From Clostridia bacterium (GTDB taxonomy: Bacteria; Bacillota; Clostridia; JAQVDB01), in contig JAQVDB010000005.1 of NCBI GenBank assembly GCA_028698525.1, forward strand, positions 1 to 48,923: DNA of 48,923 nucleotides, in the 5' to 3' direction. The position numbers and the translations under genes were made by a program. The notes below the pieces were generated by a model that was given only the letters and a program-made list of their open reading frames with translations, was not told the origin of the DNA and ran no database searches. Of the stretch, positions 1-8,877 are shown in pieces. Numbering within the stretch: the first letter of the stretch is position 1; every line of letters begins with the position of its first letter.

Positions 1-104
1 GATTTAGATTCCAGCTCAATTTCTTGAGCTGACGCAAAACAATTGATGTTAAATAAAAAAATAGTCAAAAGAAAAAACACAAATATTTTCCTTGTTTTTT
101 CCAT
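1..104 (-). CDS. dacF: D-alanyl-D-alanine carboxypeptidase DacF, N-terminal fragment
   Basis: Only the first 34 codons lie in the window; the gene runs off the left edge. AAGGAGG precedes the ATG by 5 nt. The visible peptide is a signal sequence: a basic start (MEKTRK), a hydrophobic core (IFVFFLLTIFLF), an Ala-Ser-Ala-like cleavage region, then the start of a mature chain (EIELESK) resembling the residues ahead of the active-site domain in DacF-type penicillin-binding proteins. The assignment rests mainly on position: in B. subtilis and many clostridia dacF follows deoB and punA and precedes the spoIIA operon. DacF would trim peptidoglycan stem peptides at the outer membrane face during sporulation. 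The catalytic serine motif is outside the window, so the identity is an inference. Confidence 0.72.
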   Translation of the reverse strand, partial: MEKTRKIFVFFLLTIFLFNINCFASAQEIELESK

Positions 105-156
105 ACACATCCTCCTTAATACTATATATTTTTAGACTATCCATAATCGGAGGATG

Positions 157-1479
157 TTATTCAATTACTTTATATCCGTGTTCATCTACCAAACCATAAA
201 TTAATTTGGTAGGTACTGGCTTAATATTATCTATTCTTATGCAATTGATAATTGAATTTATCGCATTTTCTGCCTTGGCTTTGTCGTTTGAGTATACATT
301 TCCTAATATATCTCCTTGTTTTATACAATCGCCTACCTTTTTATTTAAAACCAAACCAACTGAGTAATTTATAGGATCTTCCTTTTTATCCCTGCCTGCA
401 CCTAAACTTTTTACACTCATTCCTATTCCATATGTATCAATGGTATGTATATAACCACTTTTATTTGATATTATTGGCACTATGTGATCAGCTGATTGGG
501 CGCGAAAATTATCTATGTCAATATGGCCTCCTTGAGAACAAACAAACTGTTCGAATTTTTTTATAGCACTTCCTTGTTTTACTGCGTTTTTTACCATTAT
601 CTTTGCCTCTGTAAGGCTCTTTGAAACACCTGATAATAAAAGCATGTATGCACTGATTATGGTACATAACCTGTTTAAATCATCAGGTCCCTCTCCAACC
701 AGGGTATCTATTGCTTCTGCCACTTCAACAGAATTGCCGATAGCTTTGCCAAGGGGCTGGTTCATATCTGTAATCAATGCTATTGTGGGTTTTCCGTTAG
801 CTTGGCCTATCTCTACCATTATTTCTGCAAGTTCTATCGCCTCATCAAGCTTTTTCATAAAAGCTCCGTTACCTACTTTTACGTCCAACAATATAGCATC
901 TGAACCAGATGCTAGCTTTTTGCTCATTATACTGCTAGCAATCAAAGGTAGGCTATCAACTGTAGCGGTAACATCCCTCAAAGCATATAATTTTTTGTCA
1001 GCAGGTGCTATATCCTGACTTTGGCTTATTATGCTGATTTTATTTTTATTTACATTTTTGATAAAGTCTTCTTTGGATAAATTCACCTTAAATCCATCTA
1101 TTGATTCAAGCTTATCTATAGTACCACCTGTATGTCCCAAACTTCTGCCTGACATCTTTGCAAAAGGGATACCACAGGAGGCAACTATAGGGCCTACTAT
1201 AAGGGTAGTCTTGTCTCCCACGCCACCTGTACTGTGTTTATCCACCTTCACACCTTGTATACATGATAAATCAATTATTTCCCCTGATTTAGCCATTGAA
1301 TATGTTAAGTCTATAGTTTCTTTTTTGCTGAGCCCGTTTAGAAATATGGCCATCAACAAAGAGGCAGCTTGATAGTCAGGTATAGCTCCTTTTATATAGT
1401 TGTCAACAAAATATTCAATCTCTTTTGTAGTTAGTTTTTTTCCTTCTCTTTTATTTAGAATAATATCATACATTCTCAT
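157..1479 (-). CDS. pdp: Pyrimidine-nucleoside phosphorylase
   Basis: Catalyses phosphorolysis of uridine, thymidine and deoxyuridine to the free base plus (deoxy)ribose 1-phosphate, feeding the phosphopentomutase encoded two genes upstream. The 440-aa product has the usual family length (about 433). Its family signature SGRSLGHTGGT lies at residues 110-120, followed by DKLES, and the phosphate and pyrimidine site KHSTGGVGDK is at 81-90. The N-terminal helical domain and C-terminal alpha/beta domain are intact. An AGGAGG sits 10 nt before the first ATG; a second ATG two codons later is the alternative. It is last but one in a deoB-punA-pdp-dacF run with short gaps, so nucleoside salvage is probably co-transcribed with the sporulation-linked genes around it. 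Confidence 0.96.
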   Translation of the reverse strand: MRMYDIILNKREGKKLTTKEIEYFVDNYIKGAIPDYQAASLLMAIFLNGLSKKETIDLTYSMAKSGEIIDLSCIQGVKVDKHSTGGVGDKTTLIVGPIVASCGIPFAKMSGRSLGHTGGTIDKLESIDGFKVNLSKEDFIKNVNKNKISIISQSQDIAPADKKLYALRDVTATVDSLPLIASSIMSKKLASGSDAILLDVKVGNGAFMKKLDEAIELAEIMVEIGQANGKPTIALITDMNQPLGKAIGNSVEVAEAIDTLVGEGPDDLNRLCTIISAYMLLLSGVSKSLTEAKIMVKNAVKQGSAIKKFEQFVCSQGGHIDIDNFRAQSADHIVPIISNKSGYIHTIDTYGIGMSVKSLGAGRDKKEDPINYSVGLVLNKKVGDCIKQGDILGNVYSNDKAKAENAINSIINCIRIDNIKPVPTKLIYGLVDEHGYKVIE

Positions 1480-1516
1480 TATAGTCTTACCTCCTGAATT
1501 ATGCAGGTTTCTCTTC

Positions 1517-2332
1517 CTAATATCTAATATCTAGGTTATTTACAACGGCCTTTATAAGACCGATGAAATCATCTTTCGCACGATCAGCAGTATCTAAAAC
1601 TTCTTGGTGACTTAAAGGTTTATCCAATATCCCTGCAGCCATATTTGTAATGCATGAAATACCCAAAACTTTTATTCCACAGTGTGCACAAACAATTACT
1701 TCCGGAACCGTGGACATACCTACTGCGTCTGCCCCTATACAAGACAGCATCTTTATTTCTGCCGGTGTTTCATAGCTTGGCCCGCTCATTGCAGCATATA
1801 TACCACTTTTTATATTTAGGCCGATTTTGTCTGCACATTTTTTTGCCATAGATATAAGTTCTCTATCATATGTGTTGCAAAGATCGGGAAATCTTGGACC
1901 AAACTGATCCATGTTTTTACCTAGCAAGGGGTTGGTTCCCATTAAATTTATATGATCCTTGATTATCATCAGATCTCCCGGCTTAAATGCTCTGTTTATC
2001 CCTCCTGCGGCATTGGTTATTATGACGATTTTAATGCCCAATTTTCTCATTAGTCTTATGGGAAAAGTTATATCTTTCATGCTATGCCCTTCATAATAAT
2101 GCAATCTTCCGTTCATTACCATAAGATATTTATCATATAATTCCCCAAAAATAAACTGGCCTTTATGTCCTTCTACAGTTGCTTTTGCAAAGCCGGGTAT
2201 ATCACTAAAATCAATAGTCACATCAGATTTTGTTTGCCTGGACAGTTCCCCCAGACCTGAACCTAATATAATGGCTACTTTAGGGGGTTTGTCAATCCTT
2301 TGTTTGATATAATTGTAAGCCCTGTCATACAT
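1517..2332 (-). CDS. punA: Purine-nucleoside phosphorylase, trimeric (inosine/guanosine) type
   Basis: Cleaves inosine, guanosine and their deoxy forms with phosphate, giving the purine base and (deoxy)ribose 1-phosphate in the cytoplasm. The product of about 271 aa belongs to the PNP I (trimeric, mammalian-like) class, not the hexameric DeoD class. Visible motifs are GSGLG at 24-28 and EGHKGQ (phosphate site), GRLHYYEG, the nucleoside-binding GPSYETPAE, and GADAVGMSTVPE. The longest frame begins at 2341, but that ATG abuts the AGGAGG directly. The ATG three codons later (2332) has a 9-nt spacing and was chosen. It sits between deoB and pdp with gaps of 18 and 37 nt, completing a nucleoside-to-pentose-phosphate salvage pathway. 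Confidence 0.95.
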   Translation of the reverse strand: MYDRAYNYIKQRIDKPPKVAIILGSGLGELSRQTKSDVTIDFSDIPGFAKATVEGHKGQFIFGELYDKYLMVMNGRLHYYEGHSMKDITFPIRLMRKLGIKIVIITNAAGGINRAFKPGDLMIIKDHINLMGTNPLLGKNMDQFGPRFPDLCNTYDRELISMAKKCADKIGLNIKSGIYAAMSGPSYETPAEIKMLSCIGADAVGMSTVPEVIVCAHCGIKVLGISCITNMAAGILDKPLSHQEVLDTADRAKDDFIGLIKAVVNNLDIRY

Positions 2333-2350
2333 TTCTCTCATCCTCCTGAT

Positions 2351-3532
2351 TTATTTTAAGGACGGTAATATCATATTTGCAAAGCTTTCTCCTACAGAAA
2401 GCTTTTTAACACCTAGAAGGGAACAAATAGTCTGTCCTATATCGGAAAAAGTGTTTCGAGTTTTTAAATCTACGCCCTTTTTGATTTTATGTCCATATCC
2501 CAACAAAAAAGAATACTCTCTTGAGTGGTCTGTACTATCAGTTGTAGGATCACAGCCATGATCGCTGGTTAATATAAGAATATCATCATCATTCATATTA
2601 TTTATTATCTTGGGCAATTTTCTATCAAACTCTTCTATCGCCCGAGCATAACCCTCCACATCATTTCTATGTCCATACTTCATATCAAAGTCAACCAAGT
2701 TTGTAAATATAAGCCCTTCAAAATTCATTTTTATATATTCTATTGTCTTATCTATTCCATCTGAATTATCTTTACTATGCACAGCTTCAGTTATCCCTTT
2801 TTTATTAAATATATCCTCTATTTTGCCTACCCCGACAACTTTTTTATCAGATTCTTTGATAAAATCAAGCATTGTAGGCGAAGGAGGCGACAGAGAGAAA
2901 TCTTTTCTTCTATTAGTTCTAATAAAGCTGCCGGGTTCTCCTATAAATGGCCGTGCTATAACTCGGGCCACACCATGTTTCCCAACAAGAATATTTCTGG
3001 CAGTGCTGCAGATGTTATATAATTCATCAATATTTATTACCTGCTCATGTGCTGCAATCTGAAATACGCTATCGGCAGAGGTATAAATGATAGGATACCC
3101 TGTTTTAATATGCTCCTGGCCCAGTTCCTCTATTATTTGAGTGCCAGAAGCAGGTTTATTGCCCAATATTTTATAACCTGTCTGTTGGATGAATGTCTCT
3201 ATGATTTCATTTGGAAATCCTTCAGGGTATGTTGGAAATGGTTTATCCACTATTATCCCCGCAATCTCCCAATGTCCAGTTGTAGTATCTTTACCTGCAG
3301 ACTTTTCCTTACATCTTCCAAAAAATCCAGCAGGATTTTTTTCTTCTGGAAGATAATCTATCCCTTCTATATTTGAAATACCTAATTTAGACATATTATC
3401 TATATTTAAATATCCACGTTTTTTTATAATGTTTTTCAAAGTATTGCTTCCAGCATCTCCATAAAGATATGCATCAGGCAATTCACCTATTCCTAAACTA
3501 TCAAGAACAATCAAAATTACACGTTTAATCAT
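2351..3532 (-). CDS. deoB: Phosphopentomutase
   Basis: Interconverts (deoxy)ribose 1-phosphate and 5-phosphate, linking the two nucleoside phosphorylases downstream to central metabolism. The product of about 393 aa matches the prokaryotic DeoB family of the alkaline phosphatase superfamily. A first metal-ligand segment ILIVLDSLGIG is at the N terminus, the active-site segment GKDTTTGHWE with its phospho-threonine region is near residue 80, and the second metal site SDHGCDPTT...DHSREY is near residue 320. The longest frame begins at 3544, but its ATG abuts the AAAGGA. The fifth codon (MIKRVILIVLDS) matches the usual N terminus and was preferred. The order xerD-deoB-punA is the same as in B. 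subtilis (ripX-drm-pupG). Confidence 0.95.
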   Translation of the reverse strand: MIKRVILIVLDSLGIGELPDAYLYGDAGSNTLKNIIKKRGYLNIDNMSKLGISNIEGIDYLPEEKNPAGFFGRCKEKSAGKDTTTGHWEIAGIIVDKPFPTYPEGFPNEIIETFIQQTGYKILGNKPASGTQIIEELGQEHIKTGYPIIYTSADSVFQIAAHEQVINIDELYNICSTARNILVGKHGVARVIARPFIGEPGSFIRTNRRKDFSLSPPSPTMLDFIKESDKKVVGVGKIEDIFNKKGITEAVHSKDNSDGIDKTIEYIKMNFEGLIFTNLVDFDMKYGHRNDVEGYARAIEEFDRKLPKIINNMNDDDILILTSDHGCDPTTDSTDHSREYSFLLGYGHKIKKGVDLKTRNTFSDIGQTICSLLGVKKLSVGESFANMILPSLK

Positions 3533-3577
3533 GTCGCCTGTCATTCCTTTCTTGCAGTAAAAATAATAAAAGGGCTA

Positions 3578-4462
3578 TCATGCCCTTGGATGTGCGTTTT
3601 TATATACTCTTTTAATATCGCTATCAGTTACTTGGGTGTATATCTGAGTAGTTGATATATCAGAATGTCCAAGCATCTTTTGTACTGATTCTAGATCAGC
3701 ACCATTATTTAAAAGATGTATTGCAAATGAATGTCTCAATGTATGGGGTGTTATTGTTTTTTTTATATTCGCTTTCTTGGTATAATATTTAACTATTTTC
3801 CAGAAACCCTGCCGTGAAAGCTGTCCTCCCTGGCAGTTTAAAAAGATATTATCAATTTCATTATTTTTGTTCAGCTTGTCCCTTGATTGTTCTAAATAAA
3901 GTTTCATGTATTTCAAAGATACCGATCCTACGGGAATTACCCTTTCTTTGTTGCGATTTATGCATTTTATGTATCCCAGATTTAAATTTAATTGATCCAT
4001 CTTCAATTCCACTAGCTCTGATACTCTTATTCCGGTAGCATATAATAACTCTAACATAGCTTTGTCCCTAATACCCTTTGCATCAACACATTTAGGTTGA
4101 TCTAACAGTAATTCTACCTCTTTTTTGGTTAAAACTTCAGGAGGTTTTTTCTCTATTTTAGGCACCGGTAAATTGCCACAGGGATCAGAGTCAATATACC
4201 TTTTTTCATTCAAAAATTTGAAGAATACCCTTATAGTCGATATCTTTCTTGATATTGTAGAAGCAGCCTGTTTGTTCTTTTGTAGTTGCAGTACATACGA
4301 AATTATGGTGGTTTTATTTGCATCTAATACATTTGTTAAATTATTTTCACATAAAAAATCAAAAAATTGTTTTATGTCCCTGCTATACGAGTCAAGAGTA
4401 TTATCAGAAAGTTGTTTATCATTTTTTAAATGCTCTTCGAACTCTTCAATAAAACTATGCAT
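3578..4462 (-). CDS. xerD: Site-specific tyrosine recombinase XerD
   Basis: Acts with XerC or its equivalent at dif to resolve chromosome dimers before division. The 294-aa product has an N-terminal SAM-like core-binding domain (about 1-90) and a C-terminal catalytic domain. All catalytic residues can be placed: R146 (TGIRVSEL), K172 (NKERV), H240 and R243 (HTLRH), H266 (LGHSD) and the nucleophile Y275 (QIYTQ). AAGGAG lies 8 nt before the ATG. The 154-nt AT-rich gap to spoIIM upstream probably holds a promoter, but I could not pick one confidently. The position beside deoB and spoIIM is the conserved Firmicute location of xerD, which supports a housekeeping rather than phage integrase role. 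Confidence 0.95.
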   Translation of the reverse strand: MHSFIEEFEEHLKNDKQLSDNTLDSYSRDIKQFFDFLCENNLTNVLDANKTTIISYVLQLQKNKQAASTISRKISTIRVFFKFLNEKRYIDSDPCGNLPVPKIEKKPPEVLTKKEVELLLDQPKCVDAKGIRDKAMLELLYATGIRVSELVELKMDQLNLNLGYIKCINRNKERVIPVGSVSLKYMKLYLEQSRDKLNKNNEIDNIFLNCQGGQLSRQGFWKIVKYYTKKANIKKTITPHTLRHSFAIHLLNNGADLESVQKMLGHSDISTTQIYTQVTDSDIKRVYKNAHPRA

Positions 4463-4616
4463 ATATATAACTCCTTTTTAATATGTTATATGCTACCAGT
4501 ATATAATGATTATATTCAACATTTTTTATAATTTTCCTTTTAAATAATTAAAATTATTATTTGTTATTTAGTATTAACAAGTTTTGCTAAAAAAAACATT
4601 AAATATTAATTAAAAG

Positions 4617-5246
4617 TTAAAAAGACATCCATTTTATCAAAAACGGAGCGATATAAGATTCCATAATACAACCTAAAAGAAAGATTATAGATAAAATAAA
4701 AAACACTAATATATATAATAAAAATTGGCGTTTTAATAATTGTTTATCCACCCATTTTCCCTTCTTCTTAATACGCAAAATAAATAAAGAATAGCTTATT
4801 GCCATTACTCCCATGACTATTGTAGCAGGAACAAATATAATATTTTGAGGAAGTATTGATAAAAGAACAAATACAATCCCTTTAAAATTCATCTGATTGA
4901 TTAAAAAACCTACAGTAAATCCTATAATAAAGCCTTTTATTCCTACCACTATCAATATAGCCGGTATCCCAATGATTGTTATGCCTAAAATCCATATCAA
5001 TCCCAGAGACTGAAAGTTATTGATTAAAGAACGTTTGAAAATAATATTATTATCCAGGCTGTCATCATCCAATATTGTACTAGAACTTTTAAGGAAATCT
5101 GAAAGTTCTTCTTTTTGCTCACTGCTGATAGAACCTACTGTATAGGCACCAGCAGATATGCCTGCAACAAAGCAGAAAAATACTATGATATATATCATTA
5201 AATGATTGCTTATGTGTTCTACTATAAAGGTTTTTAAACGAGACAT
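4617..5246 (-). CDS. spoIIM: Stage II sporulation protein M
   Basis: SpoIIM is part of the SpoIID-SpoIIM-SpoIIP (DMP) peptidoglycan remodelling machine that drives septal thinning and engulfment of the forespore. The 209-aa polytopic membrane protein is of typical length. It has a first transmembrane segment at about 16-36 (IYIIVFFCFVAGISAG), an extracytoplasmic loop at 40-75, and four further hydrophobic segments. The family-typical turn VVGIKGFIIGFTVGFL and ILPQN are visible. An AGGAGGAAG-type site precedes the ATG. I looked for a sigma-E promoter upstream and found none I would defend. It may head the spoIIM-xerD-deoB run, though the 154-nt gap after it leaves that open. Confidence 0.93.
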   Translation of the reverse strand: MSRLKTFIVEHISNHLMIYIIVFFCFVAGISAGAYTVGSISSEQKEELSDFLKSSSTILDDDSLDNNIIFKRSLINNFQSLGLIWILGITIIGIPAILIVVGIKGFIIGFTVGFLINQMNFKGIVFVLLSILPQNIIFVPATIVMGVMAISYSLFILRIKKKGKWVDKQLLKRQFLLYILVFFILSIIFLLGCIMESYIAPFLIKWMSF

Positions 5247-5325
5247 ATAGCTTACTTCCTCCTCTGAGTATACCCCTTTAAATATTTATGCTGGGGGAAT
5301 AGTATATATGTCTTGTCTTTTCTTT

Positions 5326-5871
5326 TTAAAAGTTATTGCCTGGTAAATAATGCCTTGCTAATAGTATGCAATTAATAGTTTTACTATCCATTATCAGGTT
5401 TTGTTCTATCATCTCCATTACTTTATTAAATGGAATTTTTACAACCTCCAAGAATTCATCATCATCAGAATTTGCCCTTCCTTTTTTTAGACCTGTTGCA
5501 ATAAATAAATGAATTACCTCATCTGAAAATCCTGGAGTAGTATAAATACTTGAAAGATTTATCAGTTTTTCGGCGGTTAATCCTGTCTCCTCTTCCAATT
5601 CTCTTTCTGCACATTCTTCTGGAAGCTCATCTTCATCAAGTTTTCCTGCCGGGACCTCCAAAAGTACTCTTTCTATAGGTTTTCTGTATTGCTTTACCAT
5701 TATCAATTCATTTTTATCAGTTAACGGCAAGATAGCTACTGCACCAGGATGGTTAACTATCTCTCTAGTTGATTTTTTACCATCCGGCAATAATACTGTA
5801 TCTACCTTCAGCTTTATGATTTTCCCATCAAATATCTTTTTTGAATCTATTGTTTTCTCATATAGTTCCAT
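5326..5871 (-). CDS. nudF: ADP-ribose pyrophosphatase (Nudix hydrolase)
   Basis: Hydrolyses ADP-ribose to AMP and ribose 5-phosphate, limiting spontaneous protein ADP-ribosylation. The 181-aa product contains a perfect Nudix box GX5EX7REUXEEXGU at residues 76-98, starting GKLDEDE and ending EEETGL. Upstream of it are the strand pair and the HPGAVAILPL substrate-side segment typical of the ADPRase subgroup, with family proline-rich IPF near the C terminus. It begins 25 nt after the DUF3866 gene stop and so is probably co-transcribed with it. The gap of 79 nt to spoIIM downstream could hold a separate promoter. Substrate assignment within Nudix proteins from sequence alone is approximate. Confidence 0.9.
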   Translation of the reverse strand: MELYEKTIDSKKIFDGKIIKLKVDTVLLPDGKKSTREIVNHPGAVAILPLTDKNELIMVKQYRKPIERVLLEVPAGKLDEDELPEECAERELEEETGLTAEKLINLSSIYTTPGFSDEVIHLFIATGLKKGRANSDDDEFLEVVKIPFNKVMEMIEQNLIMDSKTINCILLARHYLPGNNF

Positions 5872-5896
5872 TTGTTCGCCCCCTATTCAATGTTCC

Positions 5897-6970
5897 TTAT
5901 ATTATATCACTTATCAGCCGAGCCATACTGCCTGCAGACATAAAAAATTCGGGCTCTTGGTTAAAATTTCGCCCCATAGTAGTTACTTCTAGCTCGAATG
6001 ATTTTAGTGCATTCTTTACTATACTTCCGTCTCGAAAAATAATGTTATGTTTTTTATGAATAGCATATTTTTTGATTTGATTTAAAATATAATTCATTTT
6101 TTCTTTTTTCATAAGTGGGAAACATACCGTTGATGGATTGATGCATAGCTCATAAAGTACTATTATTGAATGGTGGCTGATCCCTAAATGGCGTATCCTT
6201 GAATCTGAAAAGCCTATTCTAGGAATTGTAAATGTATTCCCTCCTATAGCAGTGGCTGCATCAATGATTATTGCTTGTTCTACAGCTGTATGTCCATATC
6301 TAGTATTACTTCCTACTATACCCGGTCCCATAGCAATAATAGTGACATCTGCACTGGCTATATATTTTGCAGCTATCAATGCAGTATAGATATTAATAGT
6401 TTCAAAATCGCCGCCAAATGCATTGCCATAGGTTATAGTATGATCAATCAATCCCTTACTTTTAAGTTGTCTTACAGTATTGCTAAAGCTCAATGGTAAG
6501 CATCCACCTTCCGTCATAATATATGATATCTTTACATTCATCCCCTTTATGTATTTCAAGGCTGCAGCAAAAGGTGCAATACTGCTATGAAGTGGGGCTA
6601 TTATACAGGGCATCTTGTTTAGAGATTTAAACTTATTAAAAATATCATTGTACTGATGGTTTTTTTCTTCTACAGTTAAACAGCTAAATTGTATGGGAGT
6701 ATATCGCATCTTCATTATATGACCATCATATCTCTGTTTTATCATATTTGTTGATTGGCCATTTAATACAAAATCGTAGCCGCCTGTTCCCAACCCCAAT
6801 GATACAGCCGTATTGTTTAAAAATACTTTTTCATTTTTTTCTAGTCTACCTGTAATATTGACATAATTTATAGCTTTATTGGTGCTGCCTTCAACATCCA
6901 CTAGTATTACTTGGATATTATCATGTTCAGTCATTATCTCTTTTACAATCCCTTGTTTTATAACTATCAT
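5897..6970 (-). CDS. DUF3866 family protein, function unknown
   Basis: A 357-aa protein of a family conserved in clostridia and actinobacteria without a known function. It is soluble by composition, with no signal peptide or transmembrane helix. The N-terminal third (about 1-90) looks like a small beta domain (DVEGSTNKAINYVNITGRL, LGLGTGGYDFVL). The middle is alpha/beta with glycine-rich turns that could bind a nucleotide or phosphate (TYGNAFGGDFE, MGPGIVGSNTRYGHTA, AATAIGG). A HLGISHH motif near residue 265 could bind metal. It is directly upstream of nudF, a linkage often seen for this family, which hints at a role with nucleotide-sugar or NAD-derived metabolites. That is inference only. 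Confidence 0.85.
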   Translation of the reverse strand: MIVIKQGIVKEIMTEHDNIQVILVDVEGSTNKAINYVNITGRLEKNEKVFLNNTAVSLGLGTGGYDFVLNGQSTNMIKQRYDGHIMKMRYTPIQFSCLTVEEKNHQYNDIFNKFKSLNKMPCIIAPLHSSIAPFAAALKYIKGMNVKISYIMTEGGCLPLSFSNTVRQLKSKGLIDHTITYGNAFGGDFETINIYTALIAAKYIASADVTIIAMGPGIVGSNTRYGHTAVEQAIIIDAATAIGGNTFTIPRIGFSDSRIRHLGISHHSIIVLYELCINPSTVCFPLMKKEKMNYILNQIKKYAIHKKHNIIFRDGSIVKNALKSFELEVTTMGRNFNQEPEFFMSAGSMARLISDII

Positions 6971-7150
6971 AATTACTATCCTTTGCCTTTCATAAACGAA
7001 ATATTTATAAGCATTTCATTTAATTTGCTGTTAGTTATTTTTACTTAAATCTTTTTTTACCGATACAGCCCCTACGATAAATGTTAGGAAATAACTTGGC
7101 ATATATATGTTAATTTATACATATACGGTTAATTTTATACATACTTAAAA

Positions 7151-7190
7151 TAAAAGCTCATTTTGGTTTTTAAACCAAAATGAGCTTTTA
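7151..7190 (-). terminator. Rho-independent terminator after the NSS transporter-small subunit pair
   Basis: A perfect 19-bp inverted repeat (TAAAAGCTCATTTTGGTTT and its complement) with a minimal loop lies 17 nt past the small-subunit stop codon. On the minus strand it is followed by a TTTTATTTT tract. The same stem could also work on the plus strand, but no gene needs it there. The remaining 180 nt up to the DUF3866 gene start is AT-rich and must contain that operon's promoter; I could not choose one. Confidence 0.85.
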
Positions 7191-7206
7191 TAAGGGCTTT
7201 TATATA

Positions 7207-7314
7207 TTACTTTTTATTTCTTCCATTTTTGATAGCTATATTCAAACAATATCCTAATCCTCCATAGAGAACTACACAGCCAAACAAGAGCATTATCCAA
7301 GCACTGATAGGCAT
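7207..7314 (-). CDS. NSS transporter small subunit, MetS-like microprotein
   Basis: A 35-codon gene whose ATG immediately follows the TAA of the sodium symporter gene with no bases between. The peptide starts MPISAWIMLLFGCVVLYGG, forms one transmembrane helix (about 4-27), and ends in a basic tail (KNGRNKK). This is the pattern of the MetS family of small subunits that accompany MetP-type neurotransmitter:sodium symporters in bacteria; in Corynebacterium both are needed for methionine/alanine uptake. Translational coupling to the transporter is implied by the TAA-ATG junction. The purine-rich GGGAGGTGAAG inside the last transporter codons serves as the ribosome binding site. Identification rests on size, topology and position. 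Confidence 0.85.
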   Translation of the reverse strand: MPISAWIMLLFGCVVLYGGLGYCLNIAIKNGRNKK

Positions 7315-8850
7315 TTACTTCACCTCCCGAGCATTCCCTTGAGAAACATAAGTTGCCTCGTCTCTCCACTTTACATTTGAAAAAACAAATGAAAGCACAA
7401 TTATTGCAATTATTACAGCATATCCTAATACTGCAACAAGCCCTCTGGAATAATCGGGAGCACCGTAAGGTGCAATTATCTCATCTCTTATTTTTTGCAC
7501 AAACATATATAATAATATCAAAGGAGTGATAAATTTAATAGATACGTCCCACCATTTACCTACCCTGAAATCAGATATAGAATTTACATGATCTTTGATC
7601 ACCTGTGCCTTCATCATGTATCCTAAAACTATCGCTTCTAGCATCCCAACAGCAACAAGTCCAAAATTATTCAAGAAATTGTCTACTATATCCAGTATAT
7701 ATAAGCCACTACCTGTTGCAAAGATCATGCTTATCAATAGCCCTAGTCCGCTTACAATTGTAACAGCCTTTCTCCTAGGCATTTCAAATTTATCTATCAA
7801 AGAAGAGGTAAAAGCTTCCACCAAAGATATACTGGAAGAAAGACCTGCCAATATCAGACAAAGGAAGAATACTATCCCGACAAATTCAGCCATGGGCATA
7901 AGACTTATCGCTTTTGGAAACACAATAAAAGCAAGTCCAATTCCACTCTTTGCAACTTCATCTATCGGCACCCCTAGCTGACCAGCCATATAACCTAATA
8001 TACCGAATACTCCAAGTCCCAATAAGAAACTAAACCCGCAATTCGCAAAGCTGGTTATAAATGCACTGTTTACGATATCAGTCTTCTTAGGAAGATAGCT
8101 TGAATAAGTTATCATAATAGCCATGCCTAGTGACAGAGTAAAAAATATCTGGCCATAAGCTGCCATCCAAACCTTGTAATCCTTTAATGCAGCAAAATTC
8201 GGAGTTAAATAATGCTTGATCCCTTCTATTGAACCTTCAAGGGTTATACCTCTTATAACGATTATCACACAAATTATTGCAAGTATTGGCATGAATATTT
8301 TGCTTGCCTTTTCTATTCCCGATTTTACCCCACTCATAACAATCACATAATTTAAAACCCAAACTATTATTATAGGTATAAGCACATTTAAGCTAAATCC
8401 TCCGAATACAAATCCTTCTGATATATCTGTTATACCTAGATATGAATTATAAAAAAATGTTTCAGGATTTTCTCCCCAGCCTAAATTAAATGAATAAGCA
8501 AAATAACTGACACCCCATGCAACAATAACCACATAATAAACAACAATAGCAAAAGAAATAATAGAAGAAAACCATCCTAGCCATTCCCACTTTTTATCGA
8601 ATCTAGCAAATGATAAAGGTGCCGATCCACGCATCTTATGTCCAAACCCAAATTCTAAAATCAACAAAGGAATGCCTGCCGTCAGCAGTGCAAAAAAGTA
8701 AGGTATAAGAAATGCACCACCACCATTAGCATAAGCCATATAGCTAAACCGCCATATGTTTCCCAGCCCAATTGCCGATCCTATGGCTGCAAGTATAAAA
8801 CCAACCTTGCTGCCCCATTGGTCACGGGCCTTTTGATTTAAATCAGCCAT
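7315..8850 (-). CDS. Sodium-dependent amino acid transporter, NSS/SNF family (MetP-like)
   Basis: A 511-aa integral membrane protein with the LeuT fold. The family signature WGSKVGFILAAIGSAIGLGN in the first unwound helix holds the Na+ and substrate site. About twelve hydrophobic segments follow, and an alpha-helical region with FGHKMRGSAP ends the second helix. It probably imports a neutral amino acid with sodium. The pairing with a 35-aa MetS-like protein immediately downstream favours methionine or alanine. AGGAGG lies 7 nt before the ATG. A 5' leader with a 13-bp closing inverted repeat precedes it. It is flanked by a strong terminator and appears to be an independent two-gene operon. Substrate cannot be read from sequence alone. 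Confidence 0.93.
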   Translation of the reverse strand: MADLNQKARDQWGSKVGFILAAIGSAIGLGNIWRFSYMAYANGGGAFLIPYFFALLTAGIPLLILEFGFGHKMRGSAPLSFARFDKKWEWLGWFSSIISFAIVVYYVVIVAWGVSYFAYSFNLGWGENPETFFYNSYLGITDISEGFVFGGFSLNVLIPIIIVWVLNYVIVMSGVKSGIEKASKIFMPILAIICVIIVIRGITLEGSIEGIKHYLTPNFAALKDYKVWMAAYGQIFFTLSLGMAIMITYSSYLPKKTDIVNSAFITSFANCGFSFLLGLGVFGILGYMAGQLGVPIDEVAKSGIGLAFIVFPKAISLMPMAEFVGIVFFLCLILAGLSSSISLVEAFTSSLIDKFEMPRRKAVTIVSGLGLLISMIFATGSGLYILDIVDNFLNNFGLVAVGMLEAIVLGYMMKAQVIKDHVNSISDFRVGKWWDVSIKFITPLILLYMFVQKIRDEIIAPYGAPDYSRGLVAVLGYAVIIAIIVLSFVFSNVKWRDEATYVSQGNAREVK

Positions 8851-8877
8851 TAACCATACCTCCTATCAAATATTTAA

